NCBI GenBank assembly: GCA_900546675.1
Contig: URDQ01000009.1
Coordinates: forward strand, 1-38,316
Direction: 5' to 3'
From: an uncultured Porphyromonas sp.
GTDB taxonomy: Bacteria; Bacteroidota; Bacteroidia; Bacteroidales; Porphyromonadaceae
DNA: 38,316 nucleotides
Both the position numbers and the translations under genes were made by a program. The notes beneath the pieces were generated by a model. That model was not told the origin of the DNA and did no database searches. It saw only the letters and a list, made by a program, of their open reading frames with translations. This document shows positions 7,574 through 14,860 of the stretch, in pieces (positions within the stretch are counted from its first letter, which is position 1; every line of letters starts with the position of its first letter).

Positions 7574-8008
7574 CTATCCGATGATAACAATGTCTGTACC
7601 CTCTAGGATAGAGTCTCCAGCCTTGACTTTGATCTCTGTGATGGTGCCGTCGCACTCAGCGTTGATGCCGTTCTCCATCTTCATAGCTTCGAGCACAGCG
7701 ACTTGCTGACCACGCTTGACCTGCTGACCGACCTGTACGTCTACAGAAATGATGACGCCTGGTAGGGGAGCCTTGACTGCTTTGCCCTTGCCTGTGGAGG
7801 CTGGAGCCGCAGCAGGCGCAGGAGCTGCAGTGGCAGCGGGTGCTGCTGCAGGAGCAGACTTGGCGACTTTCGGGGTCTCCTTCTTCTCCTGTATGATCTC
7901 GACGCTGTATGGGGTGCCGTTGACCTCTAGCTGAGCTTGGTCACCCTCGATCTTGTCAATCTTGACGGCGTACTCTTTGCCATCGATCTTATACTTATAT
8001 TCTTTCAT
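7574..8008 (-). CDS. mmdC: Biotin carboxyl carrier subunit (gamma) of the acyl-CoA decarboxylase/carboxylase
   Basis: This 144-residue protein carries the biotin prosthetic group that shuttles the carboxyl group between active sites. The C-terminal biotinyl domain contains EAMKMENGI, whose second Lys is the biotinylation site. A mobile Ala/Pro-rich linker (about residues 50-75) separates it from an N-terminal domain that begins MKEYKYKIDGKEY. The frame extends further upstream only with a TTG start, so the ATG at 8008 is chosen. It lies 65 bp downstream of the delta-like gene and ends the operon. The usual neighbour, the membrane beta subunit, is missing here. The symbol follows Bacteroidota usage and the exact substrate is inferred from the adjacent epimerase gene. 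Confidence 0.9.
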   Translation of the reverse strand: MKEYKYKIDGKEYAVKIDKIEGDQAQLEVNGTPYSVEIIQEKKETPKVAKSAPAAAPAATAAPAPAAAPASTGKGKAVKAPLPGVIISVDVQVGQQVKRGQQVAVLEAMKMENGINAECDGTITEIKVKAGDSILEGTDIVIIG

Positions 8009-8073
8009 AAGGGGTTTGATATGGGTGCTTAGCAAGCTAGCCTGCTAGCCTGCTAAGGTACTGCCGTTTAGGA

Positions 8074-8307
8074 TTAGATGTAATACTGCTTCTGTGGTGT
8101 GACACGCATGTTCTGTAGTTTGAACGACCAGGGGTCGAACTCCTTGTGCCGTATCGTGAGCTGATAAGACTCCTCGTCGTGAGGGGTGCCTAGCGCCTGC
8201 GCTAAGGCGAGTGCTATAGCAACCTCTTCGGGAGAGGGTGCTGTAGCGGCCTTCTTAGCTTTCCGAGCGGGTGCCTTCTTACCCTTTTCTATCTTCTTGG
8301 TAGCCAT
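8074..8307 (-). CDS. Short delta-subunit (OadG/MmdD)-like protein without a membrane helix
   Basis: This 77-residue protein has a very Lys/Ala-rich start (residues 3-22), then PEEVAIALALAQALG, HDEESYQLTIRH and FDPWSFKLQNMR. The latter blocks resemble the C-terminal part of Bacteroidota OadG/MmdD delta subunits (EEIAAIA..., LTI..., SPWS...R). Normal delta subunits begin with a transmembrane helix that recruits the membrane beta pump; here that helix is absent and replaced by a basic segment. It lies 12 bp after mmdA and before the biotin carrier, the normal place for delta. It probably bridges the soluble subunits. The homology is my pattern recognition, not a search result. Confidence 0.7.
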   Translation of the reverse strand: MATKKIEKGKKAPARKAKKAATAPSPEEVAIALALAQALGTPHDEESYQLTIRHKEFDPWSFKLQNMRVTPQKQYYI

Positions 8308-8319
8308 CGGTAGGAGGGG

Positions 8320-9873
8320 TTAGAGAGGTACGTTGTCATGCTTCTTAGCGGGGAGCGTCTGACGCTTCGTGCGTAGCTGCTGTAGCGCGCGGATGATGCG
8401 GAAGCGGGTGTTCCTCGGCTCGATGACATCATCGATGTAACCATAGGAAGCAGCATTGTATGGATTGGCAAAAGCCTCACGATACTCCTCTTCCTTCTCT
8501 AGAGCTGTCTTGGCAGGATCATCGCTCGCCTTAACCTCCTTAGCAAAGACTACCTCAACGGCTCCTGACGGACCCATAACGGCAATCTCAGCAGTAGGCC
8601 AAGCGTAGTTGATGTCTGCGCGAAGGTGCTTAGAGCCCATCACGATGTAGGCACCGCCGTACGCCTTGCGTAGGACGACTGTGATCTTAGGTACGGTAGC
8701 CTCGCCGTAAGCGTAGAGAAGCTTAGCACCGTGCGTGATGACGGCATTGTACTCCTGACCAGTGCCTGGAAGGAAGCCTGGTACGTCGACGAGTGTTACG
8801 ATGGGGATATTGAAAGAGTCGCAGAAGCGTACGAAACGTGCTGCCTTGCGAGAGGAGTTGCAGTCGAGGCTACCAGCCATTACCTTCGGCTGGTTGGCTA
8901 CGATACCGACGCTCTGCCCGTTGAAGCGTGCGAAGCCGACGATGATGTTGCGTGCGTAGTCACGATGTACCTCGAGGAACTCGCCGTGGTCTACGATTGC
9001 TCCGATTACCTCGTACATATCGTAAGCACGGTTTGGCGAGTCAGGGATAATCTCGTTGAGTAGCTCCTCGCAGCGGTCTGCGGGGTCGTCGCAAGCGACG
9101 AAGGGTGGCTCCTCCATGTTGTTTTGCGGCAGGAAGGAGAGTAGCTGACGAATGAGCTGAAGACCAGCCTCGTCGTTGTCTACGGCGAAGTGTGCCACAC
9201 CACTCTTAGAAGCGTGTACGTCGGCACCGCCTAGCTCCTCCTGGGTGACGTCCTCGCCAGTGACCGTCTTGACCACCTTAGGACCTGTGAGGAACATATA
9301 GCTGGAGTTGCGTACCATAATGTTGAAGTCGGTCAGTGCGGGCGAATAGACAGCGCCACCAGCGCAGGGGCCGAAGATACCAGAGATCTGAGGTATGACG
9401 CCCGAAGCGAGGATGTTGCGCTCGAATATCTCACCGTAGCCACAGAGTGCGTTGACCGCCTCTTGGATACGAGCACCACCCGAATCGTTGAGACCGATAC
9501 AAGGTGCGCCCATAGTCATGGCTAGATCCATCACCTTGCAGATCTTAGCCGCAAGCATCTCACCGAGTGCGCCACCTATGACGGTGAAGTCCTGAGCGAA
9601 GACGTAGACGAGACGTCCGTCGATGGTACCACTACCTACGACGACACCATCGCCGAGGAACTTCTTCTTCTCCATACCAAAGTTCGTGCAGCGATGCTGG
9701 ACGAACATATCAATCTCCTCAAAGGAACCCTCATCGAGGAGCATAGCTATACGCTCACGAGCTGTGTACTTGCCCTTGGCGTGTTGCTTCTCAATGCGTG
9801 CCTCGCCTCCACCGAGACGAGCCTCCCCACGCTTGGCAAGGAGTTGCTTTATCTTCTCTTGTTGTACACTCAT
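8320..9873 (-). CDS. mmdA: Methylmalonyl-CoA decarboxylase/propionyl-CoA carboxylase alpha (carboxyltransferase) subunit
   Basis: This 517-residue protein is a biotin-dependent carboxyltransferase with two crotonase-like halves. It moves a carboxyl group between acyl-CoA and carrier biotin. Typical motifs include KGKYTARERI near residue 33, GGALGEMLAAKI and NDSGGARIQEAV in the N-terminal half, and DVPGFLPGTGQEYNAVITHG and KAYGGAYIVMGSK in the C-terminal half, where acyl-CoA and biotin pockets form. The length is normal for the family. It follows methylmalonyl-CoA epimerase by 33 bp and precedes the delta-like gene by 12 bp, as in succinate-to-propionate operons. Whether it decarboxylates with sodium export or works as a soluble carboxylase or transcarboxylase depends on a beta subunit not found here. 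Confidence 0.93.
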   Translation of the reverse strand: MSVQQEKIKQLLAKRGEARLGGGEARIEKQHAKGKYTARERIAMLLDEGSFEEIDMFVQHRCTNFGMEKKKFLGDGVVVGSGTIDGRLVYVFAQDFTVIGGALGEMLAAKICKVMDLAMTMGAPCIGLNDSGGARIQEAVNALCGYGEIFERNILASGVIPQISGIFGPCAGGAVYSPALTDFNIMVRNSSYMFLTGPKVVKTVTGEDVTQEELGGADVHASKSGVAHFAVDNDEAGLQLIRQLLSFLPQNNMEEPPFVACDDPADRCEELLNEIIPDSPNRAYDMYEVIGAIVDHGEFLEVHRDYARNIIVGFARFNGQSVGIVANQPKVMAGSLDCNSSRKAARFVRFCDSFNIPIVTLVDVPGFLPGTGQEYNAVITHGAKLLYAYGEATVPKITVVLRKAYGGAYIVMGSKHLRADINYAWPTAEIAVMGPSGAVEVVFAKEVKASDDPAKTALEKEEEYREAFANPYNAASYGYIDDVIEPRNTRFRIIRALQQLRTKRQTLPAKKHDNVPL

Positions 9874-9906
9874 TATACTATGTAGCGTTTGTTTGATTGG
9901 ACGATA

Positions 9907-10323
9907 TTACTTAGCGACATCCTTGCAGTCGCAGATCTCTAGGAGTATGCCGTGTGCACTCTTGGGGTGTACGAAGGCAATGTTGAGACCCTCGGCACCT
10001 TTGCGAGGCTTCTCATCGATGAGGCGTATGCCCTTGCTCTTGAGCTCCTCGAGGGCTGGTGCTACATCGTCTGACGAGAGTGCTAGGTGGTGGATACCTT
10101 CGCCACGCTTCTCGATAAACTTGGCTATGGTGCTCTCATCGCTCGTAGGCTCTAGGAGCTCTAGCTTGACCTCGCCTATCTTGAGGAATGCGGTACGCAC
10201 CTTTTGGTCGGCGACCTCCTCAATGTTGTAGCAGGTTAGTCCGAGGACTCCCTCGAAGAAGGGGAGAGCCTCCTCTATGCTCTTGACTGCTATCCCAAGA
10301 TGCTCGATGTGTGACAGATTCAT
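9907..10323 (-). CDS. mce: Methylmalonyl-CoA epimerase
   Basis: This 138-residue VOC/glyoxalase-fold enzyme interconverts (2R)- and (2S)-methylmalonyl-CoA on the route between succinyl-CoA and propionyl-CoA. The metal-site pattern is visible: IEHLGIAVKS (His8), LELLEP, GIHHLALSSDD and the final GILLEIC Glu. The ATG at 10323 gives the family's usual length; an upstream extension in frame is basic and unlike the family and overlaps the promoter region. It heads the operon mce-mmdA-delta-mmdC. The -7 box TATATTTG lies about 97 bp upstream. Confidence 0.94.
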   Translation of the reverse strand: MNLSHIEHLGIAVKSIEEALPFFEGVLGLTCYNIEEVADQKVRTAFLKIGEVKLELLEPTSDESTIAKFIEKRGEGIHHLALSSDDVAPALEELKSKGIRLIDEKPRKGAEGLNIAFVHPKSAHGILLEICDCKDVAK

Positions 10324-10419
10324 ACGCGATATTGTTTTTTGATTTGTGTGTCTATTCAAAGGAAGAAGGGACTGCGCCCTCCAAACGGGGATAATCTCTC
10401 TAGAGACTATCACCGACTG

Positions 10420-10427
10420 CAAATATA
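10420..10427 (-). promoter_or_regulatory. -7 box of the mce-mmd operon
   Basis: On the minus strand the sequence is TATATTTG, a perfect TAnnTTTG match, with a partial upstream TTTC about 20 bp away. It implies a leader of roughly 90 nt before mce. Confidence 0.6.
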
Positions 10428-10496
10428 ATAATAATCGCTCACGTAGCGAAAGGGTTTGACGCCCAAATGTCGATTTGCTCTCTCGGGGAAGCTAGT

Positions 10497-11852
10497 TCAG
10501 GCGAAGGTGAGCGCATGGACGAGTGGGCGACTGGTCAGTTGACCGTCACGGTAAGCGACCTGTCCATTGACCCAAGTAGCTACGATGCGATGCGAGAAGG
10601 TGTAGCCCTCCAGAGGCGACCAACCACACTTGCTGTAGAGGCTTTCCGTAGTGACCATAGTCTCTTGATGAGGATCTACGAGGACTAGGTCAGCGTAGTA
10701 GCCTGTGCGTATGTAGCCTCGCTCACGAACCCCAAAGAGCTGGGCAGGAGCGTGTGCCATCTTCTCAACCACCAGCTCGGGCGACCAAAGCCCCTCGTGA
10801 GCTAGCTCTAGCATCATCAGGAGACTGTGCTGTACGAGTGGACCGCCAGAGGTAGCCGTGAGAGCATCGCCCTCCTTGTCGGCTAGCGTGTGGGGCGCAT
10901 GATCGGTGGCAACTACATCGATGCGCCCATCTACGAGCGCTTGGCGCAGTGCCTCACGGTCGTGAGCCGTCTTGACAGCGGGATTCCACTTGATGCGGTT
11001 GCCTAGGCGACTGTAGTCCTCATCAGTAAACCATAAGTGGTGGACGCACACCTCAGCGGTGATGCGCTTCTCAGGCGAAAGCGGAGCTACCGAAAGGAGA
11101 TTCATCTCCTCTGCTGTGGATAGGTGTAGTACGTGCAGTCTAGCACCGAGACGCTTGGCACGCTCTATGGCACTATGCGAAGACTCGTAGCACGCTTCAC
11201 GAGAGCGTATCAGTGGGTGTGTCTCGATGGGTGGGTGCCCGTCGTAGCGCTGGCGGTAGATCTCCTTATTGCGTGTGATGATCTCCTCGCTCTCGCAGTG
11301 CGTGGCGATGAGTTTGGGCGCATGGGCGAAGAAGTAGTCGAGCGCCTCCTCACTGTCCACCAGCATATTCCCCGTGGAGGCTCCTAGGAAGAGCTTGTAC
11401 CCTGGGATGAGGGCTGGGTCAATGGCGCACGCTTCGGGTGCGTTGTCATTGGTCCCGCCGAAGTAGAAGGCGTAGTTTGCCCAGCTCGTCTCCTGAGCGC
11501 GTTGACGCTTGTCGAGGAGCGCCTCGAGAGTAACCGTCGGGGGCTTCACATTCGGCATATCCATATAGGAGGTGACACCACCCGCTACGGCAGCACGACT
11601 CTCGTGTGCTATGTCTCCCTTGTGGGTTAGTCCAGGCTCTCTAAAGTGTACCTGATCATCGATGCAGCCAGGTAGTAGCCAAAGCCCGTGCGCCTCCACG
11701 ATCTCCGCTCCTTGGAGCAGTTCGTCTGGGAGGTCAGACGCCTTGTCGATACCTATATATATAGACTCAATACGCTCGTCGGAGAGGCATACGGAGCCGA
11801 CGACCTGTCGACCTTCATTGATAATGGTCGCTCCGAGTATGATCTGTCGCAT
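10497..11852 (-). CDS. pyrC: Dihydroorotase (class I type, Gln variant in the metal motif)
   Basis: This 451-residue amidohydrolase cyclises N-carbamoyl-aspartate to dihydroorotate in pyrimidine synthesis. The N-terminal metal motif is PGCIDDQVHFREPG: the usual DxHxH has Gln67 in place of the first His, while His69 and the substrate-binding Arg71 remain. Other family motifs are intact: KLFLGASTGN with the candidate carbamylated Lys, HCESE, HVLHLST and the catalytic Asp in VATDHAPHT. I recall DDQVHFREPG from other Bacteroidota dihydroorotases, so this is probably a clade trait. The start at 11852 lies one base past the stop of the mannosyltransferase gene, so the two are tightly coupled. Confidence 0.92.
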   Translation of the reverse strand: MRQIILGATIINEGRQVVGSVCLSDERIESIYIGIDKASDLPDELLQGAEIVEAHGLWLLPGCIDDQVHFREPGLTHKGDIAHESRAAVAGGVTSYMDMPNVKPPTVTLEALLDKRQRAQETSWANYAFYFGGTNDNAPEACAIDPALIPGYKLFLGASTGNMLVDSEEALDYFFAHAPKLIATHCESEEIITRNKEIYRQRYDGHPPIETHPLIRSREACYESSHSAIERAKRLGARLHVLHLSTAEEMNLLSVAPLSPEKRITAEVCVHHLWFTDEDYSRLGNRIKWNPAVKTAHDREALRQALVDGRIDVVATDHAPHTLADKEGDALTATSGGPLVQHSLLMMLELAHEGLWSPELVVEKMAHAPAQLFGVRERGYIRTGYYADLVLVDPHQETMVTTESLYSKCGWSPLEGYTFSHRIVATWVNGQVAYRDGQLTSRPLVHALTFA

Positions 11853-11853
11853 A

Positions 11854-12609
11854 TTATTCAGCAGGATTACGACGCTTGGGAAAGCCCTTGAAGATCCGCC
11901 AGTAGCGTAGCTTGAGGACGCCCGTGAAGGCTTCTCCAAAAATCGAGCCATTCATCTTCGAGCTACCAAGCTTACGATTGACAAAGGTGATGGGCACCTC
12001 CTTGATCTTGAAGCCTAGACAATGCGCTGTGTACTTCATCTCAATCTGGAAGGCGTAGCCCTTGAAGTGTACCTCATCTAGTCTCATCGTCTCCAGCACC
12101 TCACGCCTGTAGCAGACGAAGCCGGCCGTGGTGTCTCGTACGGGTAGCCAAGTGATGATGCGAACGTAGACCGATGCGAGGTAGCTCATCAAGATACGGT
12201 TCAGAGGCCAATCCTTGACCCCTCCACCCCGTACGTAGCGCGAGCCCACAGCCACATCGTAGCCCTCCTCCGAGACCGCACGTAGGAGGTGTGGCAACGC
12301 TGATAGGGGATGGCTAAAGTCGCAATCCATCTCGAAGATGTAGTCGTAGCCATGCTCCAGTGCCCATTCGAAGCCTGTGAGATAAGCGGTGCCTAGCCCC
12401 ATCTTGCCTGGACGCACGATGAGGTGCAGGCGGTCGGTGTAGTCCGTCTCCTGTTGTAGCGTACGCACGATCTCAGCGGTGCCGTCAGGCGAGTTGTCAT
12501 CCAGAATCAGCAGGTCGAAAGCTTCGGGCAGTGCCAAGACGGCTCGAATCATCTCAGCGACATTCTCTTGCTCGTTGTAGGTGGGTATGATGACAAGGCT
12601 AGCGTGCAT
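11854..12609 (-). CDS. Polyprenol-phosphate mannosyltransferase-like family 2 glycosyltransferase
   Basis: This 251-residue GT2 protein transfers a sugar from a nucleotide donor to polyprenyl phosphate on the cytoplasmic membrane face, making a lipid-linked sugar for later glycosylation. It shows VIIPTYNEQENVAEMI at the start, the nucleotide-binding LDDNSPDGTAEI, the metal-binding EMDCDFSHP (DxD type) and AGFVCYRREVL. This matches Dpm1-type enzymes of the short, soluble kind with no C-terminal membrane helices. Mannose as the donor sugar is family inference. A TACCTTTG -7 box lies upstream at 12683-12690. The gene is coupled to pyrC by a 1-bp gap. Confidence 0.9.
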   Translation of the reverse strand: MHASLVIIPTYNEQENVAEMIRAVLALPEAFDLLILDDNSPDGTAEIVRTLQQETDYTDRLHLIVRPGKMGLGTAYLTGFEWALEHGYDYIFEMDCDFSHPLSALPHLLRAVSEEGYDVAVGSRYVRGGGVKDWPLNRILMSYLASVYVRIITWLPVRDTTAGFVCYRREVLETMRLDEVHFKGYAFQIEMKYTAHCLGFKIKEVPITFVNRKLGSSKMNGSIFGEAFTGVLKLRYWRIFKGFPKRRNPAE

Positions 12610-12682
12610 AGCGTGATGGGTCTCTGTGAGTGGTAATGCATAGGGTAGGGAACGCTGTCAGATGCCCCCTGCCACTGCACTA

Positions 12683-12690
12683 CAAAGGTA
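12683..12690 (-). promoter_or_regulatory. -7 box of the mannosyltransferase-pyrC operon
   Basis: TACCTTTG on the minus strand, 74 bp upstream of the ATG at 12609. No good -33 element is seen. Confidence 0.6.
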
Positions 12691-12766
12691 GTAAAAAACT
12701 CTCTTCAGGTATCATGCGTCAGCTCTCTGCGCGACCTGAAGTAACAGAGTCCTGGGTCGGTCTCAC

Positions 12767-13516
12767 TTAGATACGATAAGCAAAGCCCGCAAAGGCGTAG
12801 ATGTTGTAAAGCGGGAAGGGCATCATCGTAAAGCTCCGATCTAGAGCAGGCTCGAAGCTCATATTGAGCTGTGCAGTCACACCGAGACGCTGATGAAAGA
12901 AGTAGTCGAAGCCTACCCGGACGCCCATGTCTAGCTTGTTAAAGTGATCTGAGAAGTCGTAATCGACGAGATGTCCAGGAGATAGTGGCAAGTCATTGAG
13001 CGTACCATCCCCATCGAGAGTCACCTTAAAGCTTTGCTGCATCAGGTAGGAGAGGTAGAAGCCCACCTGCATACGAAACTTGTCTTGGCTCGTATGGTAG
13101 GCGACCAGCATCGGGAGCGTGAGGTAATAGTTGATGAACTCGGTGCTGTTATTGCCTGTAAAGAATCCCCAAGCAGCGTCTTTACCATCGCCCATATTGA
13201 CCCTCAGATTGGTCGCATGGGTGCAGACGTACATACCCTTGCGCTCCATCTCTAGACCCGTGTCTAGGTGCCACCCTTTGGTGTCGGGGAGCTGGTAGGA
13301 GAGCCATCCCTTGAGGGCTATATTCATATGAGGATTCCACGTGTAGATCTTATCGATCGCCTTAGGCTTAGGTAGTGGGGTAGTGGCTCCGATATTTAGT
13401 CCAGCCTTGATGCCATACTCTAGATCTTCATTGCTACTCTGTCCCCATAGGAGTGGGGCCGTGATGAGTGCGAGCAAGAGGCCGAGCGCCCCTCTGTATA
13501 GTTGCTGTGTAGTCAT
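12767..13516 (-). CDS. Outer-membrane beta-barrel protein (PorT-like family)
   Basis: This is a 249-residue protein with a signal peptide (residues 1-25, LLLALITAPLLWGQ). The mature part reads as alternating amphipathic strands: LEYGIKAGLNIGATT near the start, GWHLDTGLEMERKGM in the middle, RVGFDYFFHQRLGVTAQLN, and a final IYAFAGFAYRI with the C-terminal hydrophobic residue typical of barrels. The pattern fits the 8-stranded outer_membrane_beta-barrel/PorT families. Its cargo or partner is unknown. It begins 12 bp after the PCMD lipoprotein stop, so the two form an operon and may work together at the outer membrane. Confidence 0.82.
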   Translation of the reverse strand: MTTQQLYRGALGLLLALITAPLLWGQSSNEDLEYGIKAGLNIGATTPLPKPKAIDKIYTWNPHMNIALKGWLSYQLPDTKGWHLDTGLEMERKGMYVCTHATNLRVNMGDGKDAAWGFFTGNNSTEFINYYLTLPMLVAYHTSQDKFRMQVGFYLSYLMQQSFKVTLDGDGTLNDLPLSPGHLVDYDFSDHFNKLDMGVRVGFDYFFHQRLGVTAQLNMSFEPALDRSFTMMPFPLYNIYAFAGFAYRI

Positions 13517-13528
13517 ATCTGTAGCGGG

Positions 13529-14518
13529 TTACTTCTTGGTAGGTATACCTAGTGTCACGACTAAGTCGTCAATGCGCAGGCAACTGCCGATAGCTCCGAT
13601 GAATTCGTCGCCACGAGCACTAGACGAGAAGATGAGAGCCATATGGTACTTGCCCTTCTGGAGGTCTATCTGCTTGTATGCGGTCTCATCAACGATCTCT
13701 AGCTTTGTCTCGAAGGATGTCCAAGCTCCCTCCTTGGTAGGCTTAGGATGTAGCTGTACCTTTGCCAAAATGCGAGGATCGGTGTAGAGGTTGGTCCCGT
13801 TGAGCGGGGTGTCATCACTTGTCGTATCGTAAAAGACGCAAGCAATCGTAGCCTCGTCCTGTCCGTCAATCGCCTTATTCCCCTTTGTACCATCGACCAA
13901 TTTATCTCCTGGGAGCCACTGATAGTATCCCTTGATAGCAAGCGGTATGGCAAAGACAGGCTGACCAAACTTCGTAGACTCTAGAGGCTTCATCACCATA
14001 TTGCCTGCATCTAGGGTGCCAGCGTAGAGCGCCCCAGCGATGATACCCTTGCCAAAGAGTGCTACCCCCTTGTTGGTCATCACTTCGAGAGCTTGACCTG
14101 TACGACCCTTAACTAGAGGGTGAATGGGGAAGTCCTCAATTTGACTCGTGCCTCCGAAAGCTGCACCTAAGTTGCTAGCACAAGCCCAATAGGGATCGCC
14201 TGCTAGAAGCTTAGGAAGGGCCTTCTCTACGGGAAGCATAAAGGCTGCCTTATCATTAGGCTGTGCCCAGTCGTCAAAGGTGAAAGTGATCTCTTTAGTC
14301 TCCATCTTGCCTAGTGGATTAGGCTCTGGCTCAGGGTTAGGATTTGGCTCAGGGTTAGGATTTGGATTAGGGTTGGGATTAGGGCCCGGATTGGGCTTGT
14401 AAGTCCCGTTTTCGATAGCGATACGCTTAGCCTTGATAGGGTCTTCGCCACTACAACCTGCCGCAATGAGGAGAGACAAGGTGAGTAGGATACCGAGAGT
14501 CCAAGAGATTCGTTTCAT
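13529..14518 (-). CDS. PCMD-domain lipoprotein with Pro-Asn linker
   Basis: This 329-residue protein has a lipobox LIAAGC (Cys22). Residues about 42-69 form a low-complexity tether of alternating Pro and Asn/Glu. The rest matches the PCMD (putative carbohydrate metabolism) domain: an N-terminal FDDW strand, the PLAIKGYYQWLPGDK block, IACVFYDTT, a WTSF strand, YHMALIFSSSARGDEFIGAIGS and a closing LRIDDLVVTLG. These domains resemble carbohydrate-binding jellyrolls and are common on Bacteroidota surface proteins; the exact ligand is unknown. It is the first gene of a two-gene operon with the outer-membrane barrel, 12 bp apart, with a -7 box at 14548-14555. Confidence 0.86.
   Translation of the reverse strand: MKRISWTLGILLTLSLLIAAGCSGEDPIKAKRIAIENGTYKPNPGPNPNPNPNPNPEPNPNPEPEPNPLGKMETKEITFTFDDWAQPNDKAAFMLPVEKALPKLLAGDPYWACASNLGAAFGGTSQIEDFPIHPLVKGRTGQALEVMTNKGVALFGKGIIAGALYAGTLDAGNMVMKPLESTKFGQPVFAIPLAIKGYYQWLPGDKLVDGTKGNKAIDGQDEATIACVFYDTTSDDTPLNGTNLYTDPRILAKVQLHPKPTKEGAWTSFETKLEIVDETAYKQIDLQKGKYHMALIFSSSARGDEFIGAIGSCLRIDDLVVTLGIPTKK
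14316..14398 (-). repeat. Short tandem repeat encoding the Pro-Asn/Pro-Glu linker
   Basis: Imperfect 6- to 12-bp units (GGATTAGG, GGATTTGG, GGCTCAGG) encode the Pro-Asn/Pro-Glu tether of the PCMD lipoprotein. The array keeps the reading frame. Such arrays vary in copy number by slippage, so linker length may differ between strains. Confidence 0.7.
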
Positions 14519-14860
14519 ACTGTACTATATTTTACACTAAGATGTGGCAAAGGTAACTATTTCTAGTTATATAGCGTGGGTTACGCTCGACTAGCTATCC
14601 GACCAATTCCTTCGTTTCCAAAGTTGGCTGTGTTTCGTTTCCACTTTTGGCCGTATGGTGACGGAAGGGTCCTTCAGGGTATTGCAGATGTCAAAATAAT
14701 TACACACCTTTGTGTATCAAGAGTGAGAGGTGCTTGAAAGAGTCTCTACGAGACAAGTATGCTACTCCCTGTAAGAGCTATAATGACCGCAAAGAAGGTT
14801 GACCTACTTTAGGATATGTATATTTTCAATGAATCACAAAAACACTAGACATAATTACGT
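14519..14860. other. Divergent intergenic region with promoters and a 23-bp tandem repeat
   Basis: No gene is seen. A minus-strand TACCTTTG (14548-14555) serves the PCMD operon. Two 23-bp direct repeat units sharing TTCGTTTCCA...TTGGC start at 14611 and 14634. A plus-strand CACCTTTG (14705-14712) lies inside the palindrome TACACACCTTTGTGTA (14701-14716), with TTG 20 bp upstream. It probably drives the LRR gene at 14861 through a leader of about 140 nt. Confidence 0.55.

Noticed and set aside
9623..10231. 202-codon plus-strand frame
   Set aside because: It lies antisense to mmdA and mce, both of which are strong family matches.
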